Position numbers and translations under genes: made by a program
DNA from: a bacterium
GTDB taxonomy: Bacteria > Chloroflexota > Dormibacteria > Aeolococcales > Bog-877
Direction of reading: 5' to 3'
NCBI GenBank assembly: GCA_021801645.1
Contig: JAJYXT010000052.1
Location: 1 to 36,892 of the forward strand
Length of the DNA stretch: 36,892 nt
The notes under the pieces: model-generated
What the model was told of the DNA's origin: nothing
Database searches by the model: none
Seen by the model: the letters and a program-made list of their open reading frames with translations, nothing else
In this document: piece by piece, positions 27,071-35,800 of the stretch
Position numbering within the stretch: position 1 is the stretch's first letter
Layout of the letters: the number at the start of each line of letters is the position of its first letter

Positions 27071-27415
27071 TCAGAGCCCGGTGCCGTGCTCCCGCTGGCG
27101 GAGCAGTGCCAGCCCCACCGCCGCGCCGACGGCCACGCCCCCCAACCCCAGCCACGCCGGGGCGGGGATCTGCCGGGCCGCCCGGGCCAGATCGCCCAGC
27201 GGCGCCGGGTCGGAGCCCCGGGCGGCGTACTCCGCCAGCGCCCGGCGGTAGAGGCGGGAGCGGGTGTCCTCCGCCAGCTTGCGGGGTGCCAAGGCGTCCA
27301 CCAGGAGCACCGCGGTCTGGGCCACCGCCCGGGACTCTGCGTCCGGGGCGGCCGGCTCACCGTCCAGCCACTCCGCCAGCCGGCTGGCCATCCGCTTCTC
27401 CTCCCGACTTGCCAT
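27071..27415 (-). CDS. Putative membrane anti-sigma factor
   Basis: This is a 114-residue protein. The first 85 residues are charged and helical (MASREEKRMASRLAEWLDGE, then RSRLYRRALAEYAARG), followed by one hydrophobic helix at about residues 88-106 (PAWLGLGGVAVGAAVGLALL) and a short basic end. It starts two bases after the stop of the ECF sigma gene, the classic place for an anti-sigma factor. No HxxxCxxC zinc motif is present, so it would be a non-zinc type. The assignment rests on position and topology, not on a recognised domain. Confidence 0.55.
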   Translation of the reverse strand: MASREEKRMASRLAEWLDGEPAAPDAESRAVAQTAVLLVDALAPRKLAEDTRSRLYRRALAEYAARGSDPAPLGDLARAARQIPAPAWLGLGGVAVGAAVGLALLRQREHGTGL

Positions 27416-27417
27416 GC

Positions 27418-28035
27418 TCAGCCCTCCTCCGAGGGGTCGTTCCCGGCCACGGTCAGCTCCGGGGGGAGGTGGGCGGCAAACTCGGGCCCCAGCCGCTCCT
27501 CCAGCTTGCGCAGGGCGCGGAAGATGAGCAGCTTGACCGCCCCCTCGCTCTTCCGCATCACCTGGGCCACCTCGGCGTTGCGCAGTCCGGCGCCGAAGCG
27601 CAGGGTGATCGCCTGCCGCTGGTCCCGGGAGAGCCGGCGCACGGCCGCCTGGACCTTGGCGACCCGATCCGAGCGCAGCGCCGCCTCCTCGGGGCCCTCG
27701 CCCGGATCCACCAGGCCGTCCGGCAGCTCGATCCAGCCCGGCCGACGGTGATCTCGGAGGATCTGGTTGGAGGCCACCCGGTAGAGCCAGGCCGAGTAGG
27801 GCACGCCTCTCCACTCGAACTTGCCGATCTCGGCGTAGGCCCGCATGAAGGTGGTGGCGGTCACGTCCTCGGCCCGCTCCCAGCTCCCGGTCTGGTGGTA
27901 GACGTAGGCGTGGATGGCATCCACGTAGCGGTCGTAGAGCTGGGCGAAGGCGGCGGGGTCGTTCTTGGCCGCTTCGACAAGCCGGCGCTCCTCCTCGAGG
28001 TCGTGGGGCTGCCGGCGGGGCCGCGATGCGGCCAC
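27418..28035 (-). CDS. ECF RNA polymerase sigma factor
   Basis: This 205-residue sigma-70 family factor contains region 2 (FAQLYDRYVDAIHAYVYHQT and ATTFMRAYAEIGKFEWRG, binding the -10 element) and region 4 (LSRDQRQAITLRF, then NAEVAQVMRKSEGAVKLLIF, the helix-turn-helix for the -35 element). The length and missing region 3 fit the extracytoplasmic-function group. It is likely held inactive by the membrane protein encoded next. GTG 28035 has AGAGG about eight bases upstream. Targets are not apparent in this window. Confidence 0.92.
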   Translation of the reverse strand: MAASRPRRQPHDLEEERRLVEAAKNDPAAFAQLYDRYVDAIHAYVYHQTGSWERAEDVTATTFMRAYAEIGKFEWRGVPYSAWLYRVASNQILRDHRRPGWIELPDGLVDPGEGPEEAALRSDRVAKVQAAVRRLSRDQRQAITLRFGAGLRNAEVAQVMRKSEGAVKLLIFRALRKLEERLGPEFAAHLPPELTVAGNDPSEEG

Positions 28036-28073
28036 GCCTCTCACCCTCTGGAATTCAGGCGCCGCGGCCAAAG

Positions 28074-29276
28074 TTACGACGCGACCCGGGACCCCGCCAG
28101 CCCCAGCTCCCGGCCCGCGTCCTGGAAGGCCTCCAGCGCCCGGTCGAGCTGGGCGCGCGTGTGGCTGGCGGTGACGATCGTCCGGACCCTGCCCTTGTCG
28201 CGGGCCACGGTCGGGAAGGCGATGCCCTGGGCGAAGACCCCGCGGCGCCGGAGAGCGTCCGAGAGACCCATCGCCTTGGCGGCCTCGCCCACGATCACCG
28301 GGGTGATCGGCGTCTCGCTCTGGCCGCAATCGAAGCCCAGCTGCTCCAGCCCGTGCTTGAAGTAACGGGTGTTGTCCCAGAGCCGCTCCTGCAGCTCGGG
28401 CTCGGCCTCCATCACCTCCAGGGCGGCGATGCAGGCCGCCACCACGGCCGGGGGATGCGAGGTGGAGAAGAGGAAGGGCCTGCCGAGATGGATGAGGACG
28501 TCCCGGAGCTCCTGGGAGCCGGCCGCGTAGCCGCCCAGGACCCCCACCGCCTTGCTCAGGGTCCCGACCTGGATCTCCACCTGCCCCTCCAGGTGGAAGT
28601 GGCTGACCGAGCCCCGTCCACCCCTGCCGAGAACCCCCGAGGCGTGCGCGTCGTCCACCATCACCGCCGCCCCCGCCGCCTTGGCCCGCTCCACGATCCC
28701 GGGAAGGGGGGCGATGTCCCCATCCATGCTGAAGACCCCGTCGCTGACCACCAGGACCCGCCGGCGGCCGTCCCGGCGCGCCTCGGCCAGCCGCTGCTCC
28801 AGCTGGTCCAGGTCCTTGTGGGCGAACAGGTAGCGATGGGCCTTGGTGAGCCGGATGCCGTCGATGATGCTGGCGTGGTTGAGCTCGTCACTCACCACCG
28901 CGTCGGGTTCGCCCAGGACGCCGCCCAGCACCGCCAGGTTGGCGGCGTAGCCGCTCTGCAGGGTGAGCGCCGCCGGAGTTCCCTTGAACGCCGCCAGCCG
29001 GGCCTCGAGCTCCTCATGGATCGCCTGGGTGCCGGCGATGGTGCGCACCGCCCCGGATCCCGCGCCCCAGCGGCGGGCGGCCTCGCAGGCCGCCTCCACC
29101 AGCTTGGGGTGGGTGTTGAGGCCGAGGTAGTTGTTCGAGGAGAGGTTGATCAGCCGCTGTCCGCCGATCACCACCTCCGAGTCCTGGGGGCCCTCCAGGA
29201 CCGCCAGCTCCCGAAACCGGCCCTCCTGGCGCAGCTGGTCCAGCTCCGCCCGCAGGCTCTCTCGCAGGTCCATCAT
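28074..29276 (-). CDS. kbl: 2-amino-3-ketobutyrate CoA ligase (glycine C-acetyltransferase)
   Basis: This 400-residue PLP enzyme of the alpha-oxoamine synthase family has the PLP lysine at residue 242 in VGTLSKAVGVLGGY, preceded by VDDAHASGVLGRGGRG. NLSSNNYLGL and FSTSHPP are also typical. On sequence alone it could be 8-amino-7-oxononanoate synthase. The directly upstream threonine dehydrogenase supports KBL, which splits 2-amino-3-ketobutyrate with CoA to glycine and acetyl-CoA. ATG 29276 overlaps the tdh stop (ATGATG, with a second ATG at 29273) and has GGAGGG upstream. Confidence 0.9.
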   Translation of the reverse strand: MMDLRESLRAELDQLRQEGRFRELAVLEGPQDSEVVIGGQRLINLSSNNYLGLNTHPKLVEAACEAARRWGAGSGAVRTIAGTQAIHEELEARLAAFKGTPAALTLQSGYAANLAVLGGVLGEPDAVVSDELNHASIIDGIRLTKAHRYLFAHKDLDQLEQRLAEARRDGRRRVLVVSDGVFSMDGDIAPLPGIVERAKAAGAAVMVDDAHASGVLGRGGRGSVSHFHLEGQVEIQVGTLSKAVGVLGGYAAGSQELRDVLIHLGRPFLFSTSHPPAVVAACIAALEVMEAEPELQERLWDNTRYFKHGLEQLGFDCGQSETPITPVIVGEAAKAMGLSDALRRRGVFAQGIAFPTVARDKGRVRTIVTASHTRAQLDRALEAFQDAGRELGLAGSRVAS

Positions 29277-30319
29277 TGCCAACTTCCCTCCGGAGGATAG
29301 AGCACCACCTTGCCGATGGTCCCCGAGCGGGCCAGCTCCGAAGCTCTCTGGAACTCCGCCATGGAGACCCGGTGGGTGATGATCGGCCGCACGTCCACCC
29401 GCCCGGAGCTGAGGTAGGCCGCGGTCTGGTCCCAGGTCTGGAACTGCCTGCGCCCGGTCACCCCGTACAGCGTGATGCCGCGCATCACCACCTCGGTGGA
29501 GAGGTCGAGGGTGGTCTCGCGATCGCCCAGACCCAGCAGGCTGATCCATCCCCCTGGCGCCACCACGTCAATGGCGGCACGGATGAGGCGTGCGTCCCCC
29601 GACATCTCCAGCACCGCGCCCGCGTCATCCCCACAGGCTTGGCGCAGGGCCGCCGCCAGGTCCTCTGTCCGGCTGGTGTCCACCAGCGCGTCCGCGCCCA
29701 TCTGCTCGGCGAGCCGCAGCCGCTCCGGCACCCGGTCCACAGCCACCACCCGGCTGGCCCCCTCGGCCCGGGCGATCCCCACCGCGGCCAGCCCGATCGG
29801 GCCACACCCGGTGACGATCACGGGGCGGTCGGAGAGCGCTCCCTGCGATGCCGCATGCACGGCGTTCCCCATGGGCTCCTGGAAGGCCACAAGAGCCGGG
29901 TCCAGCCCGGGGGGGGCGACCCGGCAGTTGCGGGCCGGCAGCACCGCCCTCTCGGCAAAGACGCCGTCGGTGTCTACCCCCAGGATGCGGGTGTTCTGGC
30001 AGACGTGGAAGTCCCCCCGGAGACACTGCGGGCAGCTGAGGCAGACCAGGTGGCTCTCGACTCCGACCAGATCCCCGACCGCGGGGCTTGACACCCCCTC
30101 GCCGGTCGCCAGCACCCTCCCGGCCATCTCGTGACCGAGCACCCGGGGCGGCTTGACGCGGGCGGCGGCCCACGGGTTCCAATCCAGGATGTGTAGGTCC
30201 GTCCCACAGATCCCGTTGGCCACCACCTGCAGTAGCACCTCGCCCGGGCCCGGCTCCGGCTCCGGAACGCTGGCCACGGTAGCCCCCGGGCCGGGGCTGG
30301 GCTTGACGATCGCCTGCAC
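29273..30319 (-). CDS. tdh: L-threonine 3-dehydrogenase (zinc-dependent)
   Basis: This 348-residue medium-chain dehydrogenase oxidises L-threonine to 2-amino-3-ketobutyrate with NAD. It has the catalytic zinc Cys38 (NGICGTDLHILDWNPWA), His63-Glu64 (LGHEMAG), structural zinc cysteines 93, 96, 99 and 107, and the NAD-binding VTGCGPIGLAAVG. The HILDWNPWA stretch resembles threonine dehydrogenases. GTG 30319 has GGGGAGG seven bases upstream. It forms a two-gene operon with kbl; other zinc dehydrogenases are possible but less likely in this context. Confidence 0.88.
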   Translation of the reverse strand: MQAIVKPSPGPGATVASVPEPEPGPGEVLLQVVANGICGTDLHILDWNPWAAARVKPPRVLGHEMAGRVLATGEGVSSPAVGDLVGVESHLVCLSCPQCLRGDFHVCQNTRILGVDTDGVFAERAVLPARNCRVAPPGLDPALVAFQEPMGNAVHAASQGALSDRPVIVTGCGPIGLAAVGIARAEGASRVVAVDRVPERLRLAEQMGADALVDTSRTEDLAAALRQACGDDAGAVLEMSGDARLIRAAIDVVAPGGWISLLGLGDRETTLDLSTEVVMRGITLYGVTGRRQFQTWDQTAAYLSSGRVDVRPIITHRVSMAEFQRASELARSGTIGKVVLYPPEGSWQ

Positions 30320-30496
30320 GCCACCACCTCCCCTGCGCAGCCGGCCATGGCGCCGACCCCGCACATCATGGCGCGCCGTCCCTCCGGCCCGCCGGCGCGA
30401 TCTCGGGACCGTGAGGCGCCGTCACCGAGACCGCGGCAGGTGGTGCGCCCGGAGTTGGTATCCCGGGGGTGGGTGCTGAGCCGGAGGCCGCCGCTC

Positions 30497-30526
30497 TTGG
30501 GCGAAGCGGCCGGGGCGCTCCATAAG
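30497..30526 (+). promoter_or_regulatory. Weak promoter candidate for the Lrp-type effector gene
   Basis: In the 274-base divergent spacer between tdh and the effector gene, TTGGGC (30497-30502) is followed after 18 bases by CATAAG (30521-30526). Each differs from consensus at two or more positions. TTGGGC is also the -35 candidate at 8821-8826. The rest of the spacer shows no gene. Confidence 0.25.
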
Positions 30527-30593
30527 CCCCCGGAATCAGCTATGGTGGCGCCGGGATTTCTTCCCCTGCGGTCGGATCACGAGGAGGGAGGTT

Positions 30594-30824
30594 ATGGTCC
30601 GGGCTTACATCCTGATGACCCTGGAGCCGGGCAAGGCCATGGACGTGGTCCAGCGGATGCGCCGCGAGGAGGGAGTCCTCCAGGTGGACGCCATCACCGG
30701 CGAGTACGACGCCATCGCCCAGGTACAGGCCGAGGACGTGAGGGGCATCGGCAGGCTGATCGTGGACCGGATCCAGAGCTTCAGCGGGGTGGTGCGGACC
30801 ATCACCTGCCTCGCTGTGGAGTAG
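30594..30824 (+). CDS. Stand-alone Lrp/AsnC effector (RAM) domain protein
   Basis: This 76-residue protein consists only of the beta-alpha-beta-beta-alpha-beta ligand-binding domain of Lrp/AsnC regulators: AYILMTLEPGKAMDVVQRM, then VDAITGEYDAIAQVQAED, then VVRTITCLAVE. There is no DNA-binding domain. Such proteins oligomerise and bind amino acids; their role is poorly defined. ATG 30594 has a strong GGAGGGAGG upstream. The neighbouring threonine-degradation genes make an amino-acid link plausible. Its last 23 bases overlap the end of the convergent PIN gene. Confidence 0.85.
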   Translation: MVRAYILMTLEPGKAMDVVQRMRREEGVLQVDAITGEYDAIAQVQAEDVRGIGRLIVDRIQSFSGVVRTITCLAVE

Positions 30825-31263
30825 GCGTCTCCCTGCCGGAGACCAGCCGCCGCTCCAGCCGCTCCGGATCCACGATCTGCAACCTGGGGAAGTAGGCGCG
30901 AAAGAACCCCTGGTCACGGGTCAGCAGCCGGTCCGCCATGGTCTGGGCATGGGCGGCCACCAGGAAGTCGGCGAGCATCCGCTCCCGACCTCCCCCCTGC
31001 TCCCGGTACCGGCGCTGGACCCGGGCCGCCTCCAGCGCCGCGGCCAGCCCGCCAGGCCGGTGCACCACGCCCAGCACCTGGAGTTCGCGGGCTGCCAGCG
31101 CCGGGTCGCGGTACAGATGGGCGAGCTCCCCCACCACCGCGTCACAAGCGATCACCTCGCCCTCTCCCACGCACCGGCCCAGGGCCAGGGCTGACGCCCG
31201 GCCGAAGCGGGGGTCGGCCCGGAGCACGTCGATCAGCACGTTGGTGTCGACCGCGGTGATCAC
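30802..31263 (-). CDS. vapC: PIN-domain toxin (VapC-like RNase)
   Basis: This 153-residue PIN nuclease has the four acidic metal-binding positions: Asp6 in AVDTNVLID, Glu46 in VVGELAHL, Asp99 in MLADFLVAAHA and Asp117 in LLTRDQGFF. VapC toxins cleave specific RNAs and are blocked by a co-encoded antitoxin. GTG 31263 overlaps the stop of the small upstream gene (GTGA), the standard antitoxin-toxin arrangement. The longer open frame upstream reads through the antitoxin gene in another frame and is not coding. Confidence 0.85.
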   Translation of the reverse strand: MITAVDTNVLIDVLRADPRFGRASALALGRCVGEGEVIACDAVVGELAHLYRDPALAARELQVLGVVHRPGGLAAALEAARVQRRYREQGGGRERMLADFLVAAHAQTMADRLLTRDQGFFRAYFPRLQIVDPERLERRLVSGRETPTPQRGR

Positions 31264-31433
31264 GGTCGCTCCCCCCGGCCCCGCAGCGCGGCGATCAGCT
31301 GGTCGGTGTCTCCCTCCAGATGGAGGGTGCCGTAGCGCGACCAGATGGCCTCCATCGCCCGCCGCCGCGCCTCTCGCTCCGGGTTCCGGGGTACCGGTCC
31401 GTCGGCCTCCCTGACCCGCTCCGATTGATCCAC
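31260..31433 (-). CDS. vapB: VapB-like antitoxin, 57 residues
   Basis: This short frame directly precedes the PIN toxin and overlaps its start by four bases. It begins MDQSERVREADGPVPRN, continues with REARRRAMEAIWSRYGTLHL, and contains EGDTDQLIAALRG before the end. Trp followed by a Gly-Asp-x-Asp-x-Leu segment is common at the toxin-binding end of VapB proteins. No DNA-binding domain is evident in so short a protein. GTG 31433 has GGGAGG six bases upstream, strong support for translation. Confidence 0.7.
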   Translation of the reverse strand: MDQSERVREADGPVPRNPEREARRRAMEAIWSRYGTLHLEGDTDQLIAALRGRGERP

Positions 31434-31454
31434 GCTCCACCTCCCGCGATCCCC

Positions 31455-31472
31455 GCCACCGGCACCGGTGGC
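31455..31472. terminator. Hairpin between vapB and lpdA
   Basis: GCCACCGG and CCGGTGGC form an eight-base stem with a two-base loop in the 83-base spacer. There is no T-run. With the second hairpin nearby it may stop transcription from the 2-oxoglutarate dehydrogenase operon before vapBC. Confidence 0.35.
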
Positions 31473-31492
31473 TCTGCCGGGAAGGTCCGCGT

Positions 31493-31511
31493 CGCCCCCC
31501 CCAGGGGGGCG
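31493..31511 (-). terminator. Terminator-like hairpin after lpdA
   Basis: CGCCCCCC and GGGGGGCG form an eight-base stem with loop CCA, starting five bases after the lpdA stop on the minus strand. No T-tract follows, so efficiency is uncertain. Confidence 0.4.
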
Positions 31512-31516
31512 GGGGG

Positions 31517-32887
31517 TCAGCTCAGGTAGGGGGCGACCTTGTGGCCCTGCTGGGCGGCGTCCATCACCACCTCGCTCATGGTGGGATGGGCGTGGATCAC
31601 CGACCCCAGCTCGGCCATGGTGAACCCATCGCTGATGGCCACCCCCACCTCGTGGATCAGCTCGACCGCATGGGCGCCCATGATGGTGGCGCCCAGCAGC
31701 CGGTCGGTGCCGGCGTCGGCGACCAACTGCACGTACCCCTCGGAATCGCCCTCCGCCAGAGCCTTGGCCTCCCCGATGAAGCGGGCCTGGCCCAGCCGGA
31801 CCTCGTGGCCCTGCTCCCGCGCCAGGTCGGCATGCAGCCCCACGGTGGCGATCTCCGGGTCTGTGAAGATGCAGCTAGGCACCACGGTGCGGTCCATGGG
31901 CATGGCCTGCTGGGGCTGGAGGGCGTTCTCCACCGCCCGGGCCGCCTCGGCCGAGGCCAGGTGGGCCAGCTGCAACCCTCCGATGCAGTCCCCCGCGGCC
32001 CAGATCCGGGGATTGGCGGTGCGCAGATACTGGTCGACCTCGACGTGCCGGCTGGGGGCCACCCGCACCCCGGCCTCCTGGAGCCCGATACCCTCGGTCT
32101 GGGGCCGGCGACCGACCGCCACCAGGAGGAGATCGGCCTCCACCTCGGCACCGTCGCTGAGGCGGGCCCGGACCGAGTCGGGGAGGTAGTCCGCCCCATC
32201 CACCTTGGTCCCCAGATGGACCTCGACCCCCCTGCCCTCCAGCAGCCGGCGGAAGGCCTCGGCGGTGCGGCGGTCCACCCCGGTCAGCAGTTGGGGGAGG
32301 AGCTCCACCACCGTCACCCTGGTCCCCAGCGGAGCGAAGAGGCTGGCGAACTCACAGCCGATCACCCCCCCGCCCACGATCAGGAGCCGCTTGGGAATCT
32401 CCTGCAGAGTCCACACCCCGTCTGAGGTGATGACCCGGGGCTGGCTCTGGTCCAGGTCGGGTAGACCCGAGGGCTCGGTTCCCACGCAGACCACGAGGTG
32501 GTCGTATTCCAGCCGCTGCCCCCCGGCCTCCACCGCGTCCCCGACCAGGCGGCCCTCCGCCGATACCACCTGGACCGAGTGTCGGCGGCAGGCGGACTCG
32601 ATTCCCCCTCGGATGCGGCTCACGATCTCATCCTTGCGGGCCTGCATCCTGGGGAAGTCGAACTCCAGCTCCCCCACGCGCAGGCCGAACTCATCGGCCC
32701 GGCGGATCTTGGTAGCGAGGGCGGAGATTGCCAGCAGCGCCTTGCTGGGAACGCACCCGCGGTTGGTACAGGTCCCCCCCAGCTCCCGGCGCTCGACCAG
32801 CGTGACGTCGGCCCCCATCTGGGCGGCTCTCAGGGCGGCGACCGCCCCGGCCGGCCCACCGCCGAGCACCACCACCCGCTGCGCCAT
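31517..32887 (-). CDS. lpdA: Dihydrolipoamide dehydrogenase (E3)
   Basis: This 456-residue flavoprotein re-oxidises dihydrolipoyl groups with NAD. It has the FAD-binding VVVLGGGPAGAVAALRAA, the redox disulfide Cys40/Cys45 in GGTCTNRGCVPSK, the NAD-binding LLIVGGGVIGCEFASLF, the second FAD motif WAAGDCIGG, and the catalytic His434-Glu439 pair in HAHPTMSEVV at the dimer interface. ATG 32887 overlaps the stop of the fused E2-E1 gene (ATGA), so E3 is made together with the rest of the 2-oxoglutarate dehydrogenase complex. Confidence 0.95.
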   Translation of the reverse strand: MAQRVVVLGGGPAGAVAALRAAQMGADVTLVERRELGGTCTNRGCVPSKALLAISALATKIRRADEFGLRVGELEFDFPRMQARKDEIVSRIRGGIESACRRHSVQVVSAEGRLVGDAVEAGGQRLEYDHLVVCVGTEPSGLPDLDQSQPRVITSDGVWTLQEIPKRLLIVGGGVIGCEFASLFAPLGTRVTVVELLPQLLTGVDRRTAEAFRRLLEGRGVEVHLGTKVDGADYLPDSVRARLSDGAEVEADLLLVAVGRRPQTEGIGLQEAGVRVAPSRHVEVDQYLRTANPRIWAAGDCIGGLQLAHLASAEAARAVENALQPQQAMPMDRTVVPSCIFTDPEIATVGLHADLAREQGHEVRLGQARFIGEAKALAEGDSEGYVQLVADAGTDRLLGATIMGAHAVELIHEVGVAISDGFTMAELGSVIHAHPTMSEVVMDAAQQGHKVAPYLS

Positions 32888-35800
32888 CAGGCGGAGGCTC
32901 CCTGCTCGAGAGCGGCCACGGCGTCGGCCAGCAGCCGCTCCTGCTCTTCCAGGTGGGCTTTCATCGAGCCCTCGGAGGGGGAGGCCGCCGCGGCCCGCCC
33001 GGCGTAGCCCAGCTCCACACCCGCGGGCAGAAGCGGCTGCAGCCGGGGCGCGACGTAGCCGAAGGCCCCCATGTTCCGGGGCTCCTCCTGAACGAAGGTG
33101 ACCGATTCCAGCTTGGGGTAGGCGGCCAGCTGAGCGGAGAGCGCAGAAGTCGGGAACGGGTACAGCACCTCCAAGCGCAGCACGGCGACGTCCTGCCTTC
33201 CCTCCTTGGTCAGCCGCGCCTCCAGCTCGTGGGCGACCTTGCCGCTGGCCACCAGCAGGCGGCGGGTCCCGGGGCCGGGGGCCTCTGACGCCAGCACCGC
33301 CCGCAGCCCTCCGCCGGCCATCTCCGATGCTGGCGAGGCGTAGCTGGGGAGGCGCAGCCCACTCTTGGGGGTGAAGACCACGAGCGGGCGCCGCACCGCT
33401 GAGAGCGCCTGGAGGCGCAAGAGGTGGAAGTACTGGGCGGCGGTCGAGGGGTAGGCAACGCGGAGGTTGCCGCCGGCGGCCAGCTCCAGGAAGCGCTCGA
33501 TGCGGGCGCTGGAATGCTCCGGCCCGCTGCCCTCGTAGCCGTGGGGCAACAAGAGGGTCAGCCGGCACTCCTGACCCCACTTAGCCTGCCCGGCGGCCAG
33601 GAACTGGTCCACGACCACCTGGGCGTTGTTGAAGAAGTCGCCGTACTGCGCCTCCCAGATGACGAGGGCCTCGGGCTTGGTGACGGCGAAGCCGTATTCG
33701 AAGGCCATCGCTGCGTACTCGGACAGGGGGCTGTTGCGCACCTCGATGGTGGCCTGGGCCTGGTCCAGGTGCTGGATCGGGGCATACGCCTGGCCGGTGT
33801 CCGGGTCGTGGAGGACCAGATGGCGCTGGCTGAAGGTCCCGCGCTCGGTGTCCTGGCCTGTGAGCCGGATGGCCACCCCCTCGGTGAGGAGCGCGGCCAA
33901 GGCCAGGGACTCGGCCTGCGCCCAGGGCACCCGGCCACCCTCGGCCAGCGCGGCGGCCCTTTGGGAGAACGCTCGTGCCAGCTTGGGATTCATGCGGAAG
34001 CCGGGGGGTAGGTGCACCAGCTGTGCGTCCAGCTCCTCAAGCCGCTCTCCGGTCACAGCCGTGTTTACATCGGGCAGGCCGTCGGGCTCGGCCATCCGGC
34101 CGTTGGCCGCCGCCGCCGCTGCCAGCTCAGCGCTCCGCGCCACCACCCGGCGGTGAGCCTCGGCCATCTCCTGGTAGCGGAGTGCCTGCTCGGCCTCCAC
34201 CCCTTCGGCGGAGAGCAGCCCCTCCCGGACGAGCTCCGCCCCGTACACCGCGACCGGGGTGGGATGGCTGCGGATGCGAGCCGCCATCTGCGGCTGGGTG
34301 TAGGCCGGCTCGTCCCCCTCGTTGTGGCCCCAGCGCCGATAGCCGATGAGGTCGATCAGCACGTCCCTCTCGAAGGTGGTCCGGAAGGCCACCGCCAGGC
34401 GGACGGCGTCCAGACACGCCTCCAGGTCGTCCCCGTTTACGTGCACGATGGGGATGTCGTAGCCCTTGGCGATGTCGCTGGCGTATCGGGTGGAGCGCCC
34501 ATCCAATGGCTCGGTGGTGAAACCGATCTGGTTGTTGGCGATGATGTGCAGGGTTCCCCCCACGCGGTAGCCTTCAAGCCCCTGCAGGTTGAGGGTCTCG
34601 GTGACGACCCCCTGGCCCGTGAAGGCGGCATCCCCATGGATCAGGATCGGCACGGCGCGGCGGGTGTCCTGAACTATCTCGGGAGCCCGGTCCGTGGTCT
34701 GCCGGGCCCGGGTCCGCCCCTCGACCACCGCGTCCACCACCTCGAGATGGCTGGGGTTGTGGGTGAGCACCACCGCCACCTCCCGCCCCGAGGGCAGGCG
34801 GTAGGCGCCCTCGGCGCCGTAGTGGTACTTGACGTCGCCGGTCCAGGCCCCGCCGAGATAGGCCTGGCTCTCGAACTCGGAGATGATCTCGTCCAGCGAC
34901 CGCCCCACGATCCTGGCGGTGACGTTGAGCCGGCCGCGGTGGGCCATCCCCAGGAGGACCTCCTCGGTGCCTGCCTCCGCAAGCAGCCTGATCGACTCCT
35001 CCAGCATCGGTACCAGCGCGTCCACCCCCTCGATGGAGAAGGTGTGCTGGCCGAGGTAGGTCTTGCGCAAGAAGCGCTCGAAGGCGTCCACCTGGGCCAG
35101 GCGCTGGAAGAGGTTGAGCCGATCCTCCGCGCTGAGCTGGCGGCGGTGAGTGCCGGACTCGATCTGCCGCCGGAGCCAGGCGCGCTGCTCGTGGCTGGAG
35201 ATGTGCTCGATCTCGTAGGCGATGGTGCCGCAGTAGGTCCGGCGCATCTCAGGCAGGACCTCCGCCAGGTTGCGACCCGGAACCGCCACCCGAAGGACGT
35301 CAGCGGGAACTGCCTCCATGAGCTCCTGGCTCACCCCCGCGGTCCCGGGATCCAGGGCGGGGTCACCCGGGGGGTCACTTCCCAGCGGGTCGAGGTGGGC
35401 AGCCAGATGGCCGTGGGTGCGGAAGGCCTGCACCAGCGACATCCCCGAGGCCACCGCCCGCAGCAGCTCCGGTCCAGCCGAGGCGGGCCGGGTGCGCACC
35501 GGCGCCACCACTGCGGGGGCTGCGGTGGTCGGAAGCGGGGGCATCTCCAGATTGAGGTTCGCGAAGACGTCCTCGTAGAAGGCGTCGTCGCCCGCCAGGA
35601 GCCCCTCGAGCCGTCGCAACAGCATTCCCGACTCCAACCCCTGGACGATGCGATGGTCATAGGTGCTGGTGACGGTCATGACCGGGCGCATACCGAGAGC
35701 GGCGGCGGCCTCGTCAGCGAGACCGGAGAAGCCGGCCGGGTTGCCGATCGCCCCCAGGGCGATGATCGCCGACTGGCCGGCCATCAGCCGGGGAACCGAC

